This document shows, piece by piece, positions 30,333-42,106 of a stretch of 64,000 bases of DNA; within the stretch, counting starts at the first letter, position 1; each line of letters starts with the position of its first letter. The notes under the pieces were generated by a model. The model made no database searches. It worked only from the letters and a program-made list of their open reading frames with translations, and had not been told where the DNA came from. The stretch is from Tethya wilhelma (taxonomy: Eukaryota; Porifera; Demospongiae; Tethyida; Tethyidae), in NCBI GenBank assembly GCA_964030475.1, contig CAXIPT010000025.1:225015-289014 (forward strand), written 5' to 3'. Position numbers and translations under genes: made by a program.

Positions 30333-31126
30333 AAAAAGAGGACCATGTTTGCACTGGTACAAATTAATTAAGATGAGTTTTGTTCATCAATAACTTTTGT
30401 GGAAGCTTAGCAGCCTCCAAGATTGTTGGGTAGGTTGAGAAATGATGTAAATAGTCAACCTAAAGTTATTGCAACCTCCAGTCCTATTCTCCAAGTGTTA
30501 ATCATAGCCTGGAATGTCCTGAGTGTAGTATGCTAATGGTTTCAAATGCTAATCTATTGTTCTCTTGCCAAATTGAAAAGAAATTTGTGGTGGTTTGAAA
30601 TGTACAGACATGAAGTGAAAGTAGCTCATTGTAACTTGTTAGCATCAAGTTCAAGTGTTGTCCTATTTACACTTCCTACTAGCCATGTCTCAATTAGTGC
30701 AAACTTCTTCATGGCTCACAGAAGAGCTAGCTGGTGGTAACCTTGTTTTTTACCAATGCATCCCTCTCCACATACACACCCTTACAACTGATTAGCACTT
30801 ACTATGTTCATATCTTCCATTCTTGGAATATAAAGTTCTGTCTTCTTAAATTTCAAGTCTTCTTTCCCTGTCCAAAGAACTGTGCAGTCAAAGGTCTGTA
30901 CTGCCTAAATAAATTATGTGTTCTTGTACAAACAATTATTAATGTTATACATACCCTGCAGAGATTCTGTTACAAAGCACTGTTCAGTCTTGACAACTCT
31001 CATGTTCAATCACTTCTTGTTTATGTGCATTATTTTGTGTTTGTGGATTAGGGCTCTACGGGGCGATACCACATTAAAAAAAGCGAGTGCACTGACGTAC
31101 CTCCTGGGTCACTGGAAAGCGTCAGA

Positions 31127-31131
<5 letters not shown>
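30333..31131. other. No gene recognised
   Basis: Open frames at 30546-31051 have low-complexity, non-family translations. Confidence 0.3.

Positions 31132-31187
<56 letters not shown>
31132..31187. repeat. (TC)n microsatellite abutting a splice acceptor
   Basis: A pure TC run ends CTCTCTCCAG immediately before the cyclase-like exon, so it would form the polypyrimidine tract of that intron. Confidence 0.9.
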
Positions 31188-31188
<1 letters not shown>

Positions 31189-31189
31189 G

Positions 31190-31780
31190 ACATGTTGCCG
31201 AGGTAACAGGACATGATCTTGACATGCGTGTTGGTATCCACACTGGATCGGCTGGTGGCATACACCTGGGTATGTTACAATACATGCACTGACCTATAGT
31301 TTTCTTGAGGACCTCTCATGCATATGCCACTATCTTACTGGCCTCTTGTTTGACTAGAAATCTCTATTTATCTTCTACTTTCAACTTGTAGGATGGTGCA
31401 CATCAGTGAAGCCACTCTGGCTGCTCTCATGGTGCTTCATGATTGGTCTTCTCTCCCTCCAAATTCAACCAACCCATCATTCTTCCAAGGTCTCGTGTTT
31501 TTATCAGCTACCTCCTGCAAACTATCATCATGATGGCCACCTTCATCTCTTTATAGTGGACAAATTTAAGGTACTAGCTAGGCTGCTCTTGAATCTCATG
31601 CTCAAATTGTGTATGGTTTTGCTGAAAGTTTATCTAGTACAATGCATTTGTCATAACAATTGCATTTGACTTTGTCTCATTCCAGTAGGTGTTGCATTCT
31701 TCCATCTTCCTCAGCAATTAATGAAAAGAGTGGCCTCACCTGGATCAAGCTTCTTTCCCAGGAAGGGAGGCCACTGGTAA
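31190..31780 (+). pseudogene. Class III adenylate/guanylate cyclase exons, incomplete
   Basis: An 80-nt exon (31190-31269, CAG acceptor, GTATGT donor) encodes DLDMRVGIHTGSAGG, the diagnostic block of class III nucleotide cyclase catalytic domains, which make cAMP or cGMP. A second piece from 31392, after a TTGTAG acceptor, encodes MVHISEATLAAL, matching the later block of the same domain. A third exon-like piece near 31685-31780 ends at a GTAAGC donor. The exon that should carry the W-x-x-D-V-W region between the first two is absent from the 122-bp gap, and the phases do not join directly. The locus is therefore either a decayed gene copy or missing sequence. The cyclase identity is good; the gene structure is not. 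Confidence 0.5.
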
Positions 31781-32098
31781 GCCTTGTTTGATGATCCAAC
31801 CCGTGCCCCCAAATTTCAGCACTCCCAACAATACAACATAGTTAGTGCTCACTTCAAAGGCACTGCCTAGTGTACATTGGCCATGTACACTGTCTAACCA
31901 CTAGCTGATACACAGTAACACTATATACCTAGGGTGTGGCTTCACTATGGTGCAAGCCATTTGTACTATACATATGTTTTTAGTGTGTATGTAATTGTTA
32001 CCTTGCTGCTGTCTGCTGTATGTCTACAACTCCCCTAAGGTAACACACTAAAAACCTAGCCTACCAATTAACGTCTCTGTAACCAGGGTCAGTCTTAA
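31781..32098. other. No gene recognised
   Basis: Holds GTTTTTAGTGTGTATG near 31976 and CACACTAAAAACCTAG near 32045, a short inverted pair; otherwise unstructured. Confidence 0.3.
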
Positions 32099-32099
32099 A

Positions 32100-32613
32100 T
32101 ATTTAGGAGGTGCGGAATAGACTAATTTGTTACATAGTTGTCATTTTAACAAGATGAGCAAAGCAAGTAAATTTTGTAAGATCATCGGTACAGCTCCAAC
32201 CTCACGAGCCTGCTTCACGGTGACTTCAAGTTATACTGATAGCATAGATTAATAATATCCATGCTGACAGCGTACAAGTAACTACCATATACACACAAAC
32301 TCAACTGTGATGTAGAATTATGAAAAAATGGAAACAAACAGGTAAAAAAAAAATCATTGGAAATGTAATGAGACATACGAATGGCCAAATCGTAAAAAGA
32401 AAGCAAACAAGATGGAATAGCTGTTTGAGTGTGTAAAGAATTATTCCTATGGGCAACATGAGGGACTCAACATGGGAAGAGAGTACTACATGCAGCCCAC
32501 ACAGGAATGATTCTGCACACACTCAAACAGCCATTCTATCTTGTTTGCTTTTTTTTTTTACGATTTGGCCATTCCTATGTCTCATTACATTTCCAATGTT
32601 TTTTTTTCACTTG
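32100..32613 (-). repeat. Snapback repeat family A, copy 2 (inverted)
   Basis: The palindrome at 32339-32613 matches 18421-18692. The flank 32100-32338 is the reverse of 18693-18935. Confidence 0.85.
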
Positions 32614-34211
32614 TATACCATAGAGCCGGAGTGCATGTGATCTAACTAGTTTAGATCCCTCAAGCAATGTTTACATGGTTACCTGTTTTCTATAAAAGGA
32701 TACTCATAGTAACTGTTACAGTGCATTCAGTACAAAAGTCAGAAAAATCGTTTGCTTGGCTGTTCAATGGTTGTTTCTCTCTTCAAAGCTTCTCATTTTC
32801 AGGCCGCAACTGACCATGGCACCACGCTTGAACTTTTGCAAATGAAAATGGTCGTTTACTGATAGCCAGACATACTGGACTTGCTGAATCAGCAGCAAAT
32901 TTCGACAAGCAATGTATAGTGAAGCTAAAGCACTAGCGAGAACTGTACAGTCCTTACGCGCGCACTCAAATTTATTTGCAGGCAGGAAGTTTGTGGTCAA
33001 GCCTAGAGTAAAGCATGAATAAAATTAAAATTTATATGTTATCTTCAATGGATGATATACTGGACTCTGAGCATGCATGAGACTTGGACTAAAGTCTATA
33101 GAATTGCTCTCTTCTTCAACTATCCAATGGTGTTTGTCACATTTCCACAGGTATCACAGAAAGAAAGTTACAGGGTTGTTTCTTGAGCTCATTCTTTTAA
33201 TGAGATGCAAACACCCCACATATTTTGCTCTAGATTAGCAGTCCTGACAAATATTTTGAGCTCAGTTTGCAAATACTGATAGCTAAAGGATAGTTCTACA
33301 TGAATCCTGTGTCTGTTTCTTTTTGCAGGTGTCATTTGCCTGAAACAACTGCTCAAAGTTCAGCAATTTTTCAATGCAATTTACCATACTATGCCTCTAC
33401 AACTCACCTCTGACCTCAGCTCAACAACAGCATGAATATTCATATTAATTTAAAGCACCTAAGAACTGCTTATTTTCGGCCTTTCTGAGACTTTCTTGAA
33501 GTTTTCGTTACTCAAAACAATCATAAATACTTGATATTTGGGGTGTCTACTTCAAAGACCTACCATATAATGTGTGTTCAATCAACTATATACTATAAAA
33601 TTTGTTATTATTCAGGGCTTCAAATAGCCTAGATCAAAACCTGCAAAATGGTTCTTTGCTAGTTAGAATCTTAAATTTACCTTTGTACTAAGCTTTGCAA
33701 GAGTCTTCGGTAAAAAATATTGGTCAGGACTGCCATTCTAGAGTAACTTGTGACACAGCTCAGGCTGGATCAAGAAAGAGTTGTGCAAGAGAAACGCTGC
33801 TTCTAGCGTTTCCAAACTTGCAAATCATTGATTCAAGCGGTTCCTGCAATCAGATTAGGTTCCTCTACTGTTTTCTTTTTATTTTGGTTCAATAGCTTCT
33901 TTCTTTCTCAAGAAAACTTTACTCAAAGACGAGGTCACAATACGGCAGATTTAATGAGCTGCTGTTTCAATGACGTAATGCTTTTTCGCGCTGAAATTAA
34001 AATTGTACACAAACAATTGGGCGCGCGTAAGGACTGTGTAGTAAGCCTACTTTTGTTGACACAAACAGAAGTTTGAAATAGTCACTGGGACTCAGAGAGT
34101 TGTTTTCTGTCAAAATACTTGGCAAGTAGAAACCTGCTTCATTTGCATATTAGATCAATTAGTGCATTATGGCTTATAAACCACACACTTCTATATACTT
34201 AGGACATACAA
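32614..34211. other. No gene recognised; weak long-range inverted words
   Basis: ACAGTCCTTACGCGCGC near 32947 recurs inverted near 34020 as GCGCGCGTAAGGACTGT, possibly the ends of a degraded 1.1-kb element. No coding region supported. Confidence 0.35.
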
Positions 34212-34503
34212 CTATTTTGTTGTCATTGACCCCCTGTGACCCCTAGCTACTCTATTGTTACCTCCACTCAGCCAATAACCAGCAGTTAACCTTTAAAAAT
34301 TTTGGTTGCTAGGCAATGGCAAGCAAACACACACACATACACACACACACACACACATGGATAGCTCAGTAGTTAGCCTTAGCACGTGCTTTGCACGTTT
34401 AGAGGATTATGGAAGAACGTTGTTTTGTGTGTCTGTCTGTTTGTTCCATCAAAATCTCAAGACAAGCAACTCTAGCGATAAAATTGATGGTACTTACGCT
34501 CAC
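34212..34503 (-). repeat. Repeat paired with 22830-22967 plus inverted family B fragment
   Basis: 34228-34320 matches 22845-22940. After a (CA)n run at 34325-34358, the stretch AGCACGTGCTTTGCACG to GATGGTACTTACG is the inverse of the 3' part of family B (20650-20781). Confidence 0.6.
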
Positions 34504-34812
34504 ACACACACACACATAGAGGTCCCGCTGGAGACCCTGAACAAGCAAAGCAGTTCATCTTGGTGAACTCTGACCCCAAGAATCTTCGGATATTCGCTCA
34601 CTTCACTCAAGCTACAGACACTGAAAACATCCGTGAAACGAGTATTCCAAGATGTGAGAGAACACGTATGGACATACATACACACCCACTCCCTCAGAGG
34701 CAGGCGACATCACCATGACAACACACGATAACATCAAGTTGTAGTTCCATCTATTGTTGTTGTACGTATGCACTTTTTAGTCTCTACAACTTCCTATTAT
34801 ATATCACCTTGT

Positions 34813-34835
34813 GTATGTATGTATGTATGTATGTA

Positions 34836-34870
<35 letters not shown>
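34813..34870. repeat. (GTAT)n(GT)n microsatellite
   Basis: About seven GTAT units run directly into a GT array of about 30 bp. Confidence 0.95.
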
Positions 34871-34875
<5 letters not shown>

Positions 34876-35053
34876 AAGGGTGGTGCCGGGTACTTACTCA
34901 GAGGTGGGATTGAGCCAGGACTGAGAAGAAGAAGTGGGAGAGACTGGTGATCCATTAAAATGTAGTAGGATAGAGAGGGAAGTAGAATGTATGTGTGTTA
35001 GAGAAAGAGAGAAATTAAGGAATGAATAATGCTATCAGCTAACTCTCGACTCC

Positions 35054-35054
35054 N
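35054..35054. other. Single N, probable assembly join
   Basis: The base after the N is already inside segment S (TACTTATCTACCTAAATC, also at 13662), so the left part of that repeat is missing here. Confidence 0.65.
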
Positions 35055-35147
35055 TACTTATCTACCTAAATCAAGTTTGAGTTCTTTCAGTTTGTTGTCT
35101 TGCTATAGGTGGTCGAGCAGGTGGTACAACAGAAAAACTCTCGATGA

Positions 35148-37548
35148 TTGGCAACCAAGGGTTGCCCTAGCAAATTTAAAATAGCAGCACAGTAGTAAGG
35201 TTTGGGATGCACAGGTTAATCAAGTTATGTGTAATAATAAATTCAACATCTTCATTTCAAAATTAATAATATGCATGTTTACAGGAAAAATTAATATACA
35301 AATGTTAAAAAATTCGTCTGTTTTTCATACTACGGAAATAGTTTAGACCTTTTCCATAGTCCTAATTGGAGGGCCCTCAATTGTAATTCTCATGAGCATA
35401 TCCAATGTTTTAGTTCTTAATGAGGATCGAAGTCTAGTTTTGATCCTATTTTTAGCACTAAAAACACGTTCACATGCTGCATTAGACGTTAAGATTATTA
35501 AGCAAGCATGTGCCAGCCAGGATAGATGTCACTGTAAGATTTGTACATCATACTCCAAAACTCTAAAGTGTCCATATTGTAATGCCGAATAACTAGTCTC
35601 TGAAAAGTTGGAAGTTCACCTAGGCACTCTTCTTTGCTGACTATCGGAGCAAAGTGTACCCTCTCACTTTCTTTCTCTGTACCATAGTGCTCTAACAAAG
35701 TTACAAGTGATCTTTACAAAAACTAGACACTTCAGATGCACACTTAGGGTATGATTTTGGTATAAGAACCTGCATACCAGTTAGCAGAGATACTCTCGGG
35801 AATCGATCTGTGATATTTTGTATCACATGAGAGAAACTGTGCTTTAATGCTAGTGAATTCACTCTCTTCTGAGCTGCTGTGTCTACTGCTACTTGATGAT
35901 AAAATTGTAAAGCCTTTATAGGTGTTATTTTTGCTAGTGTCTGACAGCCAAATAATTGCAGCTGGAATCACTGATCTTCATATCTTGCAAGGTCTATAGC
36001 ACATGAGATAATTGTGTTTCAGCTGTGCCAAACACAAGATCTTCATTCTGAAAAACCCGGCTGAACTTGTTAGTTTGATCAAGAACATCACACAGTAAAT
36101 TTAGTGTAGCAACAAATTTATAGGACTGAAGTCTATGTACAAGTCCGTGAGCTGTATCATCACCATCTTCTGCATCTTGTTCCACAGCTGTAGCAGCGAC
36201 GTAACGTATGTACAGCTTCACCCAGACTTAGCCAACAAATTTCAAAAATATTTTTCATTTTTAGGATCGGATCGTTCAAGATTGTTTGTATTTCTCTCAC
36301 TGCATGGGATTTGTTGGCTGAGTGACTATAATAAGAGTAGACAGTACTTTTAGATTTTTGAAGTATGGCAAATCATTTGCAGCATGGCTGACAGCCAAAG
36401 CAAGACGGTGGTTGACACAGTGCACAGGTACACAGAAGGGGTTATCATTCAAAAGAAGTGCTTGATGACCTGCTATTCGACCCACCATTGCACTTGCTCC
36501 ATCTGTTCCTAGCCCTAGTACCTTGCTGATAGCAATACGCTTTTGTTCAAGTATGCTTGACAGGGCAGAATACATTGCAATGCCTGTACCATCTGCTATA
36601 TCCACACACTTCACATACTTAGCTACAACTTGCCCATCTTTATCAATAGCTCTACAGATGATAGCTAGATGTTTGTGTACAGAAATGTCTGTATTCTCGT
36701 CTACACCAACGCCAATGAATTGGCTTTCTTGAAGAAGCGTGTCTGTCTTTTCCTCAACAACTCTATTAGACAAAACAGAATCTTGTCAAAAATATGGTGG
36801 CTAGTATATTTGGCATTATCCCCAACGTTAAGATCATTGATCTCCTTTACACCAACCATACGAAGGAATTCAAGGAGTGACAGATATTTACGGTTGGCGA
36901 TTTCTTCTTTTGCTAACCAATACACACATTTGACAGCCAATATCATTGCCCTTTCTCTATGGGTATGAGTATAAGAAAAACGAGAGCATAAATCCTTACA
37001 AGACTCCGCTTCAACAGCTGCCTGATGGTCTTTGGTTGTATGACAGCTTTCAGTAGAATTATTTGAAGCTAGTATAGCATGCTGCAATTTAGCTAATTCA
37101 ATTTACCTGAAATTGGAACATTCTTTGGTGAAAGCATTGTCTTTAGTATGCTTCTTACAAATTGAACAAAACATTAGCCCGCACTCATATTGAAGCCAAC
37201 TGTGTTTTGTAAACCACTTATCGTGAAACTTGAATACTCTCTGTGTCTGTGTCTGTGTCTCAGTCCTTAGGCTAGTCCTTTTAGAAGAAGATGGTTCATC
37301 ATTAGGATCACTAGAGTCACAACTAACACTTTTTTTTTTGGGAAAAAAAAACGTACAGCCCGATTTGTCTTGACATGGCCATCTTCTGCTGGCACCTGGC
37401 TGAGCACATGGCTCTGTTAAACTGTTCAAATTATCAGATATTTCAAAATTTCTTGCAATTTTTCAACAGTCAAAATGCCCGTACTAGCCAAGAACTATGT
37501 GTACGATTTACGGGAAGTACGGCCGTTAGGGCTACCTTTGTTGGCAAC
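35148..37548 (-). mobile_element. hAT element (lineage 1) with 8-bp target duplication
   Basis: TTGGCAAC at 35148-35155 and 37541-37548 flanks the element 35156-37540 (2385 bp). Its ends CAAGGGTTGCCCTA and TAGGGCTACCTTTG are imperfect inverted repeats. The unbroken paralogous site at 13757-13764 confirms the insertion. Confidence 0.92.
35400..37429 (-). pseudogene. hAT transposase, lineage 1 (ZNF862-like), frameshifted
   Basis: Read on the minus strand. An N-terminal zinc-finger region (KFHDKWFTKHSWLQYE, then FCSICKKH) occupies 37100-37260. The catalytic core has VGVDENTDI near 36710 and LGTDGASAMVG near 36510, carrying the first two acidic residues, and VNHRLALAVSHAA near 36400. The C-terminal dimerisation part near 35400-35500 has CERVFSAKNRIKTRLR with the catalytic Glu. 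The enzyme would cut and paste the element. Frame changes between 37087 and 35500 and a stop between the finger and the core make it a pseudogene. Confidence 0.85.
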
Positions 37549-37944
37549 AAATGGGTCACATCCATTAATACGAAATGACGAGCTTTCACCAATTCTATGA
37601 ATAATTGTAGCTTCGAATCCTATAGTAATAATGATGCCACATAGTACTTTACACCTTGTTCAATGGCTGACAATGTGAAACAGCTAACAAAATTGTAGCA
37701 GCTTTTGTGCTTAATATATTGGCAGTTTTGGAAATTATGCCAATAATATCCTCTACTGTCAAATAAAAGACTTGGTAAAGAAGATACAATCTGATCAAAC
37801 TCCAAATTACATGAGCTATCCTCTTTAAATTCTTGTTGGCAGTTCATAATGGAGGTCCAGCTGCTTGGGGGCGCTAAACATTTATCTTTCAATGCCCACT
37901 CGTAATCAATTATGTCAGTGCGTGTGCAGATAAACTTTTTTGAT

Positions 37945-40448
37945 CAGTGGCGGTGCCAACGGGGGGGCCAAGGGGGCCTGGGCCCCCCCATTTTTTGTGG
38001 GTTAAATGTTCCCCCTAGCTTGTTCTAATTATTAGAAGAAAATTGAAATGGATACAGTGACAATGAAAAGATAGTCAAGTCTGCTAAGCTATTATGAAAG
38101 TAAACGAATCTGTCCTAATGATGAAGCTTAACAAAATAAAAGAAAAGAAGACCAAACTGACTCCAGTGACGGGAGTGACCTATCGGATCTAGACATTGAA
38201 CATAGCACAGAGCCATCTCGACATCATGAGTACGCTGACCAATCAGAGCGTGTCACGGGAAGTAGTACTTACAACAGTTTAACAGGTTTATCTACATCTT
38301 CCACAGAAACAATAATTCCACCTGACATTGCCATAAGTAGAGATGTAGAGCCTGTGCAACCCCACCTAACATCGTTTCCATGCACTTTGATCAATGGAAA
38401 GAAAAGAGCTTTTACTAATTTATGGTATAATCGATATTAATTTATTGAATATTCAATTCAAAAGGATGCAGTGTTTTGCTTTGCTTGTCGCATGTTCTCA
38501 TCTGATCATGATGAGTCATCAGAGTCAACGTTTGTTAAACAAGGTTACCAAAATTGGAAAAAAAAATTGAAGAAAAGCTTGAAAAGCATTCCAAGTCAGA
38601 AAATCATAAAAATAGCCTTACTAAGTGGGCAAGTTATAAACAATCAAAGATACATGGCTCTATTGCCAATCAGCTGGACCAACAAAGGGTGGTCGTCGTT
38701 GATTCAAACAGAAAATTTGTCAAGACATTAGCTAAAGTTGTTGTGTTGTGTGCTAGACAGAATATTGCTCTAAGAGGGCATGATGAAACAGAATCTTCTC
38801 TGAATAAAGGTAATTTTTGGGAGATCCTTGATTTGCTTGCATCTGAAAATACAGAGTTACATCACAGGCTCACAACTAGCCCCCATAATGAATATACATC
38901 TAAGAGCATTCAAAATGACCTACTTGAAGCAGCTGCCACCATTGTTTTACATAAAATTGTGGCAGAAATCAGTGATGCAAAGTATTTTGCCATAATAGTT
39001 GACGAAGCAAGGGATGCTTCCAAGATTGAACGGCTGAGTCTTTGTATTCGTTATGTAAATCAGAATGATGGAGGTATCAGGGAGCGTTTCCTATGTTTTG
39101 TTCCAGTGCAGAAGGTGGATGCCAAATCTTTAGCTGATACCATTGTTGAACAAATACTTAAAGCAATTGATAATTGTGTAGCTCAGTGTTATGATGGTGC
39201 ATCCGTCATGAGTGGTGCACACTCTGGTGTTCAGCAAAGAATTCGTGAAATTGTTGGTTCTCCTTGTCCTTATGTACACTGTTACGCCCATAGACTAAAC
39301 CTCGTAGTTGTTAATGTATCACGAAACATTGATGAAGTCAACTGATTCTTTTGCTTGCTCGAAGCTGTTCACAATTTCATCAGCAATTCTGCAAAACGAC
39401 ACATGGAGTTTGTTAAGGTTCAGCAAGAGGACAAACTGACAGTGATGGAAATTCCCCGCTTAAGTGACACTCGATGGGTGTGTAGGTTTGCAGCTGTCCA
39501 TTTGTTCAAGTCTCGTTTTTCACAAGTTGCCAAGACTCTGGAATGTATTGTCAAGTCAAAGCATTTCTCATCTGACTGGGCAGAAGCTAATGGATTACTT
39601 TTGCAGCTGAAAACCTTGTCTTTTCTAGTACATACATTGATGTTTGAAAATATCCTGGGAATTACCAAGCCTCTGTCAGATACACTGCAAGAAAAGGAGC
39701 TGAATTTGACAAATGCCATGGACTTAGTTTGATTCTGTAAAAGATGTATTGAAAAAACGGAGAGTAGAGTCTTACTTTGAGCAATCAATATGGCAAAATG
39801 CTTGCAAACTTGCAGAGGTTTCTTGTATAGAGCCACCTGTAAGACAACGGAGAACCAGCATGCCAGCAAGATACAGTGATGGAGTACTTCTACAAAAAAT
39901 AAAAGCAAGTGTGCGTCAAGAATCATCGCAAGAGTTTATCGATCATTGTACTTTGAAGTTATTGATCGAATATTGTCTGAACTGGAAAACCGGTTTACTC
40001 AACCCAAAGGTGTCATGCTAGCTGTAAGTGTTTGCACTCCGAAGTCAGACAATTTTCTGGCCCTTGATTTAGAAAAGTTAAGACTACTAGTCTTGCAGTG
40101 TAAGATTGATTCTTCTGTAGTTACAACTCAAATATCAGTTTTGAAAACCTATGTGACCCAAACAGAAGCAAAGACAATGTATGAAGTGTATCAATTGTCG
40201 CAAAAAATGCCTAATGCTTTTCCTGAAGTAATGAAGATAATCCAAGTTGCTCTGACTATACCTGTAACTTCTGCCACAGCTGAAAGGTCATTCTCTGCAA
40301 TAAAGAAAATAAAAACTTACCTACGCACTACTATGATGCAAGATAGACTGGATCATTTGTCAATACTTTCTATTCAAAGGGAATGTTCAAAGGAGCTTGA
40401 CTATGACGAAGTATTAGACTATTTTAGTCAGAAATGTCCAAGACTTAT
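37945..40448 (+). mobile_element. hAT element (lineage 2), copy 1, right end missing at N
   Basis: It begins CAGTGGCGGTGCC at 37945 within segment S and carries a transposase reading rightward. It stops at the N at 40449. The inverted copy at 61338-63922 shows that about 200 bp of 3' sequence and the terminal repeat are missing here. Confidence 0.85.
38048..40444 (+). pseudogene. hAT transposase, lineage 2 (TTF-finger/DUF4371 type), copy 1
   Basis: The leader from about 38048 has a stop early on. The TTF-type zinc finger has FCFACRMF near 38477 and KHSKSENHKNS near 38590. The DUF4371 core carries FAIIVDEARDAS near 38990, CYDGASVMSGAHSG near 39190 and HCYAHRLNLVVV near 39280. The C-terminal block TSATAERSFSAIKKIKT near 40270 holds the catalytic Glu. 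Frames change at about 38550, 39345 (stop), 39735 and 39950. It matches 61560-63843 almost throughout, so both derive from one element lineage. Confidence 0.88.
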
Positions 40449-40449
40449 N
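40449..40449. other. Single N, probable assembly join
   Basis: It lies between the truncated hAT and the middle of repeat family R. Confidence 0.7.
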
Positions 40450-40665
40450 TGGAGGTTTGGCATATTTTAGTTTGGTACTTTAGCGATGGTTTTAGGCCAT
40501 GTTTTTGGGCTTGTTGGAAAGAGAATGAGCTAAATAGTAGCTTGAGAAGCCTTTTAGTGGCAAGCGCTCAGTTTTTGCAGAGTTATTCGCGTGAATATTT
40601 GTATTGCGCTAATGGGCCATCCGTGCCATTCCTATGTACCCAGTACTACCGTACTGGGAATACCC
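40450..40665 (+). repeat. Dispersed repeat family R, copy 1 (partial)
   Basis: TGGAGGTTTGGCATATTTTA through CCCAGTACTACCGTACTGGG matches 56490-56700 and 58435-58630. The 5' half is missing at the N. Confidence 0.85.
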
Positions 40666-40700
40666 AGGTGTGCTACAGACCAGCACCTTGACTTCTCCCT

Positions 40701-40913
40701 CACAGTACAAGAACAGGTATCCACTACCTAATCAGATACCCGTTCACCTGTACATCCAACAACCTAATTTATGTCATAACATGTAAGCAATGTAAGAAAA
40801 AGTACATAGGTCTCACCACTAGACCTCTCACAGCTCGAGTCAACCAACACCGCTCAAGTATCATGTCCAAAGAAGGAAAGTGTCTTGCGAAGCATTTTAA
40901 CTTCAATACTTGA
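40701..40913 (+). pseudogene. GIY-YIG endonuclease remnant, Penelope-like
   Basis: The frame ending at the TGA at 40911-40913 encodes NNLIYVITCKQCKKKYIG, then RPLTARVNQHRSSI and AKHFN. This matches the GIY-YIG endonuclease domain with its Cys pair as carried at the C-terminus of Penelope-like retroelements, where it nicks target DNA. No reverse transcriptase is found upstream, because the sequence is bordered by repeat family R. Some LINE-type elements also carry such domains, so the parent class is an inference. Confidence 0.6.
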
Positions 40914-41099
40914 GAAGTACTGAATTGACAAACTGCAAACACTAGTTCCACTAGGCTTAAGGAAATTAATTTGTAATCTTGTATTTTACAATCTAATACT
41001 CTATTACCATTGTTTATTATAAAATTAAAAAGAGATGGTAAATTCTAGCATATACATACGCTCATTCGTAGTAAATTTACTATGTTTGCAAACTTTTCT

Positions 41100-41155
41100 A
41101 TGATTCAAGTCACCCACAGAGGTGGGTGACTTGGATCACAACCTCTGTGGGTTTT
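41100..41155. repeat. Short hairpin followed by T-run
   Basis: AAGTCACCCACAGAGGTGGG and its inverse form a stem, with CCACAGAG seen a third time and a run of T. Foldback sequence; not a bacterial terminator in this context. Confidence 0.5.
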
Positions 41156-41179
41156 TTTTATTATAATCGTTCTCTCTTT

Positions 41180-41180
<1 letters not shown>

Positions 41181-41231
<51 letters not shown>
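41181..41231. repeat. (TC)n microsatellite
   Basis: A TC run of about 50 bp. Confidence 0.95.
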
Positions 41232-41234
<3 letters not shown>

Positions 41235-41625
41235 TACGTAAACACATCCCTGTGGTTATAAAAAACTTGTTTTGTGCATGAGGATATTAGACACATGTGT
41301 ATGGGGGTTGTAGTCAGATGCGTGGTTGGAGTAATGTAGTATGAGTATATCAGCAGAGCTAGATTTGCAATCTCACTCTGAGGTAACTAAAGTGTCGGAC
41401 CAAAGGGGAGGGAGTTTTGGTCAAACTCTGAAGGATCATAGACATGGGAAGACTTTTTGCTGGGTGTCTCAATAGAAACAAACGAGTAGTCCCATTCCCA
41501 TAAGCTGATATCTATGGTAATGTTGACTGTCCCTTAAGCTTGGCTGTTAATAACAGGAGAGAATATTGGAAAGGACATTTTGCCATACCTGTACCAGTAC
41601 ATACAGGAAATCATGACTGCTGTGC
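41232..41625. other. No gene recognised
   Basis: No reading frame or repeat supported. Confidence 0.3.
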
Positions 41626-42106
41626 TTCTGGCTGCAAATTTTGTACTTCACTACAAAAATTTTGAGCTGTGGATGTCCCAGTAAGGATATTACAGGCAGC
41701 TTGCTTCTGCTTCACTACAACCTTTTCATATTGTCTTAAAGCTTTTACTGATCTGTGTCCAGTGAAGTCTTGAATAACTTTCTCTGGTACTTCATGCTGA
41801 AATCATTCTGTTGCCCCAGTTGCTCGCAAACTGTGATTGGTGTAGTGTCCATCAAGCCCAGCTTGTTGACACATGTTTTTAACCATTTCATTCAAAAAAT
41901 TCTTCCCTCTAGGCTGTTTACTGTACCAAGGACCATATTTACGAGGATTCTCTAGAGGTCTACAGTAAAATACGTCCTGTTCTTTAGCATTTGGCGGCAA
42001 TTTTGCTATGCAAGCAGATGGACAAGGCACCGTTCACCAGGTGCGATTTGTTTTCAACCTGGAGTTGGTATAAAACCCTCCATTTCTGTTCTTTGAACCA
42101 TGCTCT

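Larger units (their letters stand above)
35055..37944 (-). repeat. Dispersed segment S, copy 2, split by a hAT element
   Basis: 35055-35155 and 37541-37944 together match 13662-14126. The break falls at TTGGCAAC, which is duplicated on both sides of the hAT insertion. The right end stops where the CAGTGG end of another hAT begins at 37945. Confidence 0.85.

Noticed and set aside
30918..31292. 124-codon frame through the TC microsatellite
   Set aside because: Mostly Ser-Leu repeats from the TC run. Only the last part (the cyclase-like exon) has real protein character, and splicing explains it better.
36135..36968. Plus-strand frames opposite the lineage 1 hAT transposase
   Set aside because: Shadow frames without motifs; the minus strand has the transposase blocks.
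41100..41160. Hairpin plus T-run as a transcription terminator
   Set aside because: Rho-independent terminators do not apply to a nuclear animal genome. The structure fits a foldback repeat.
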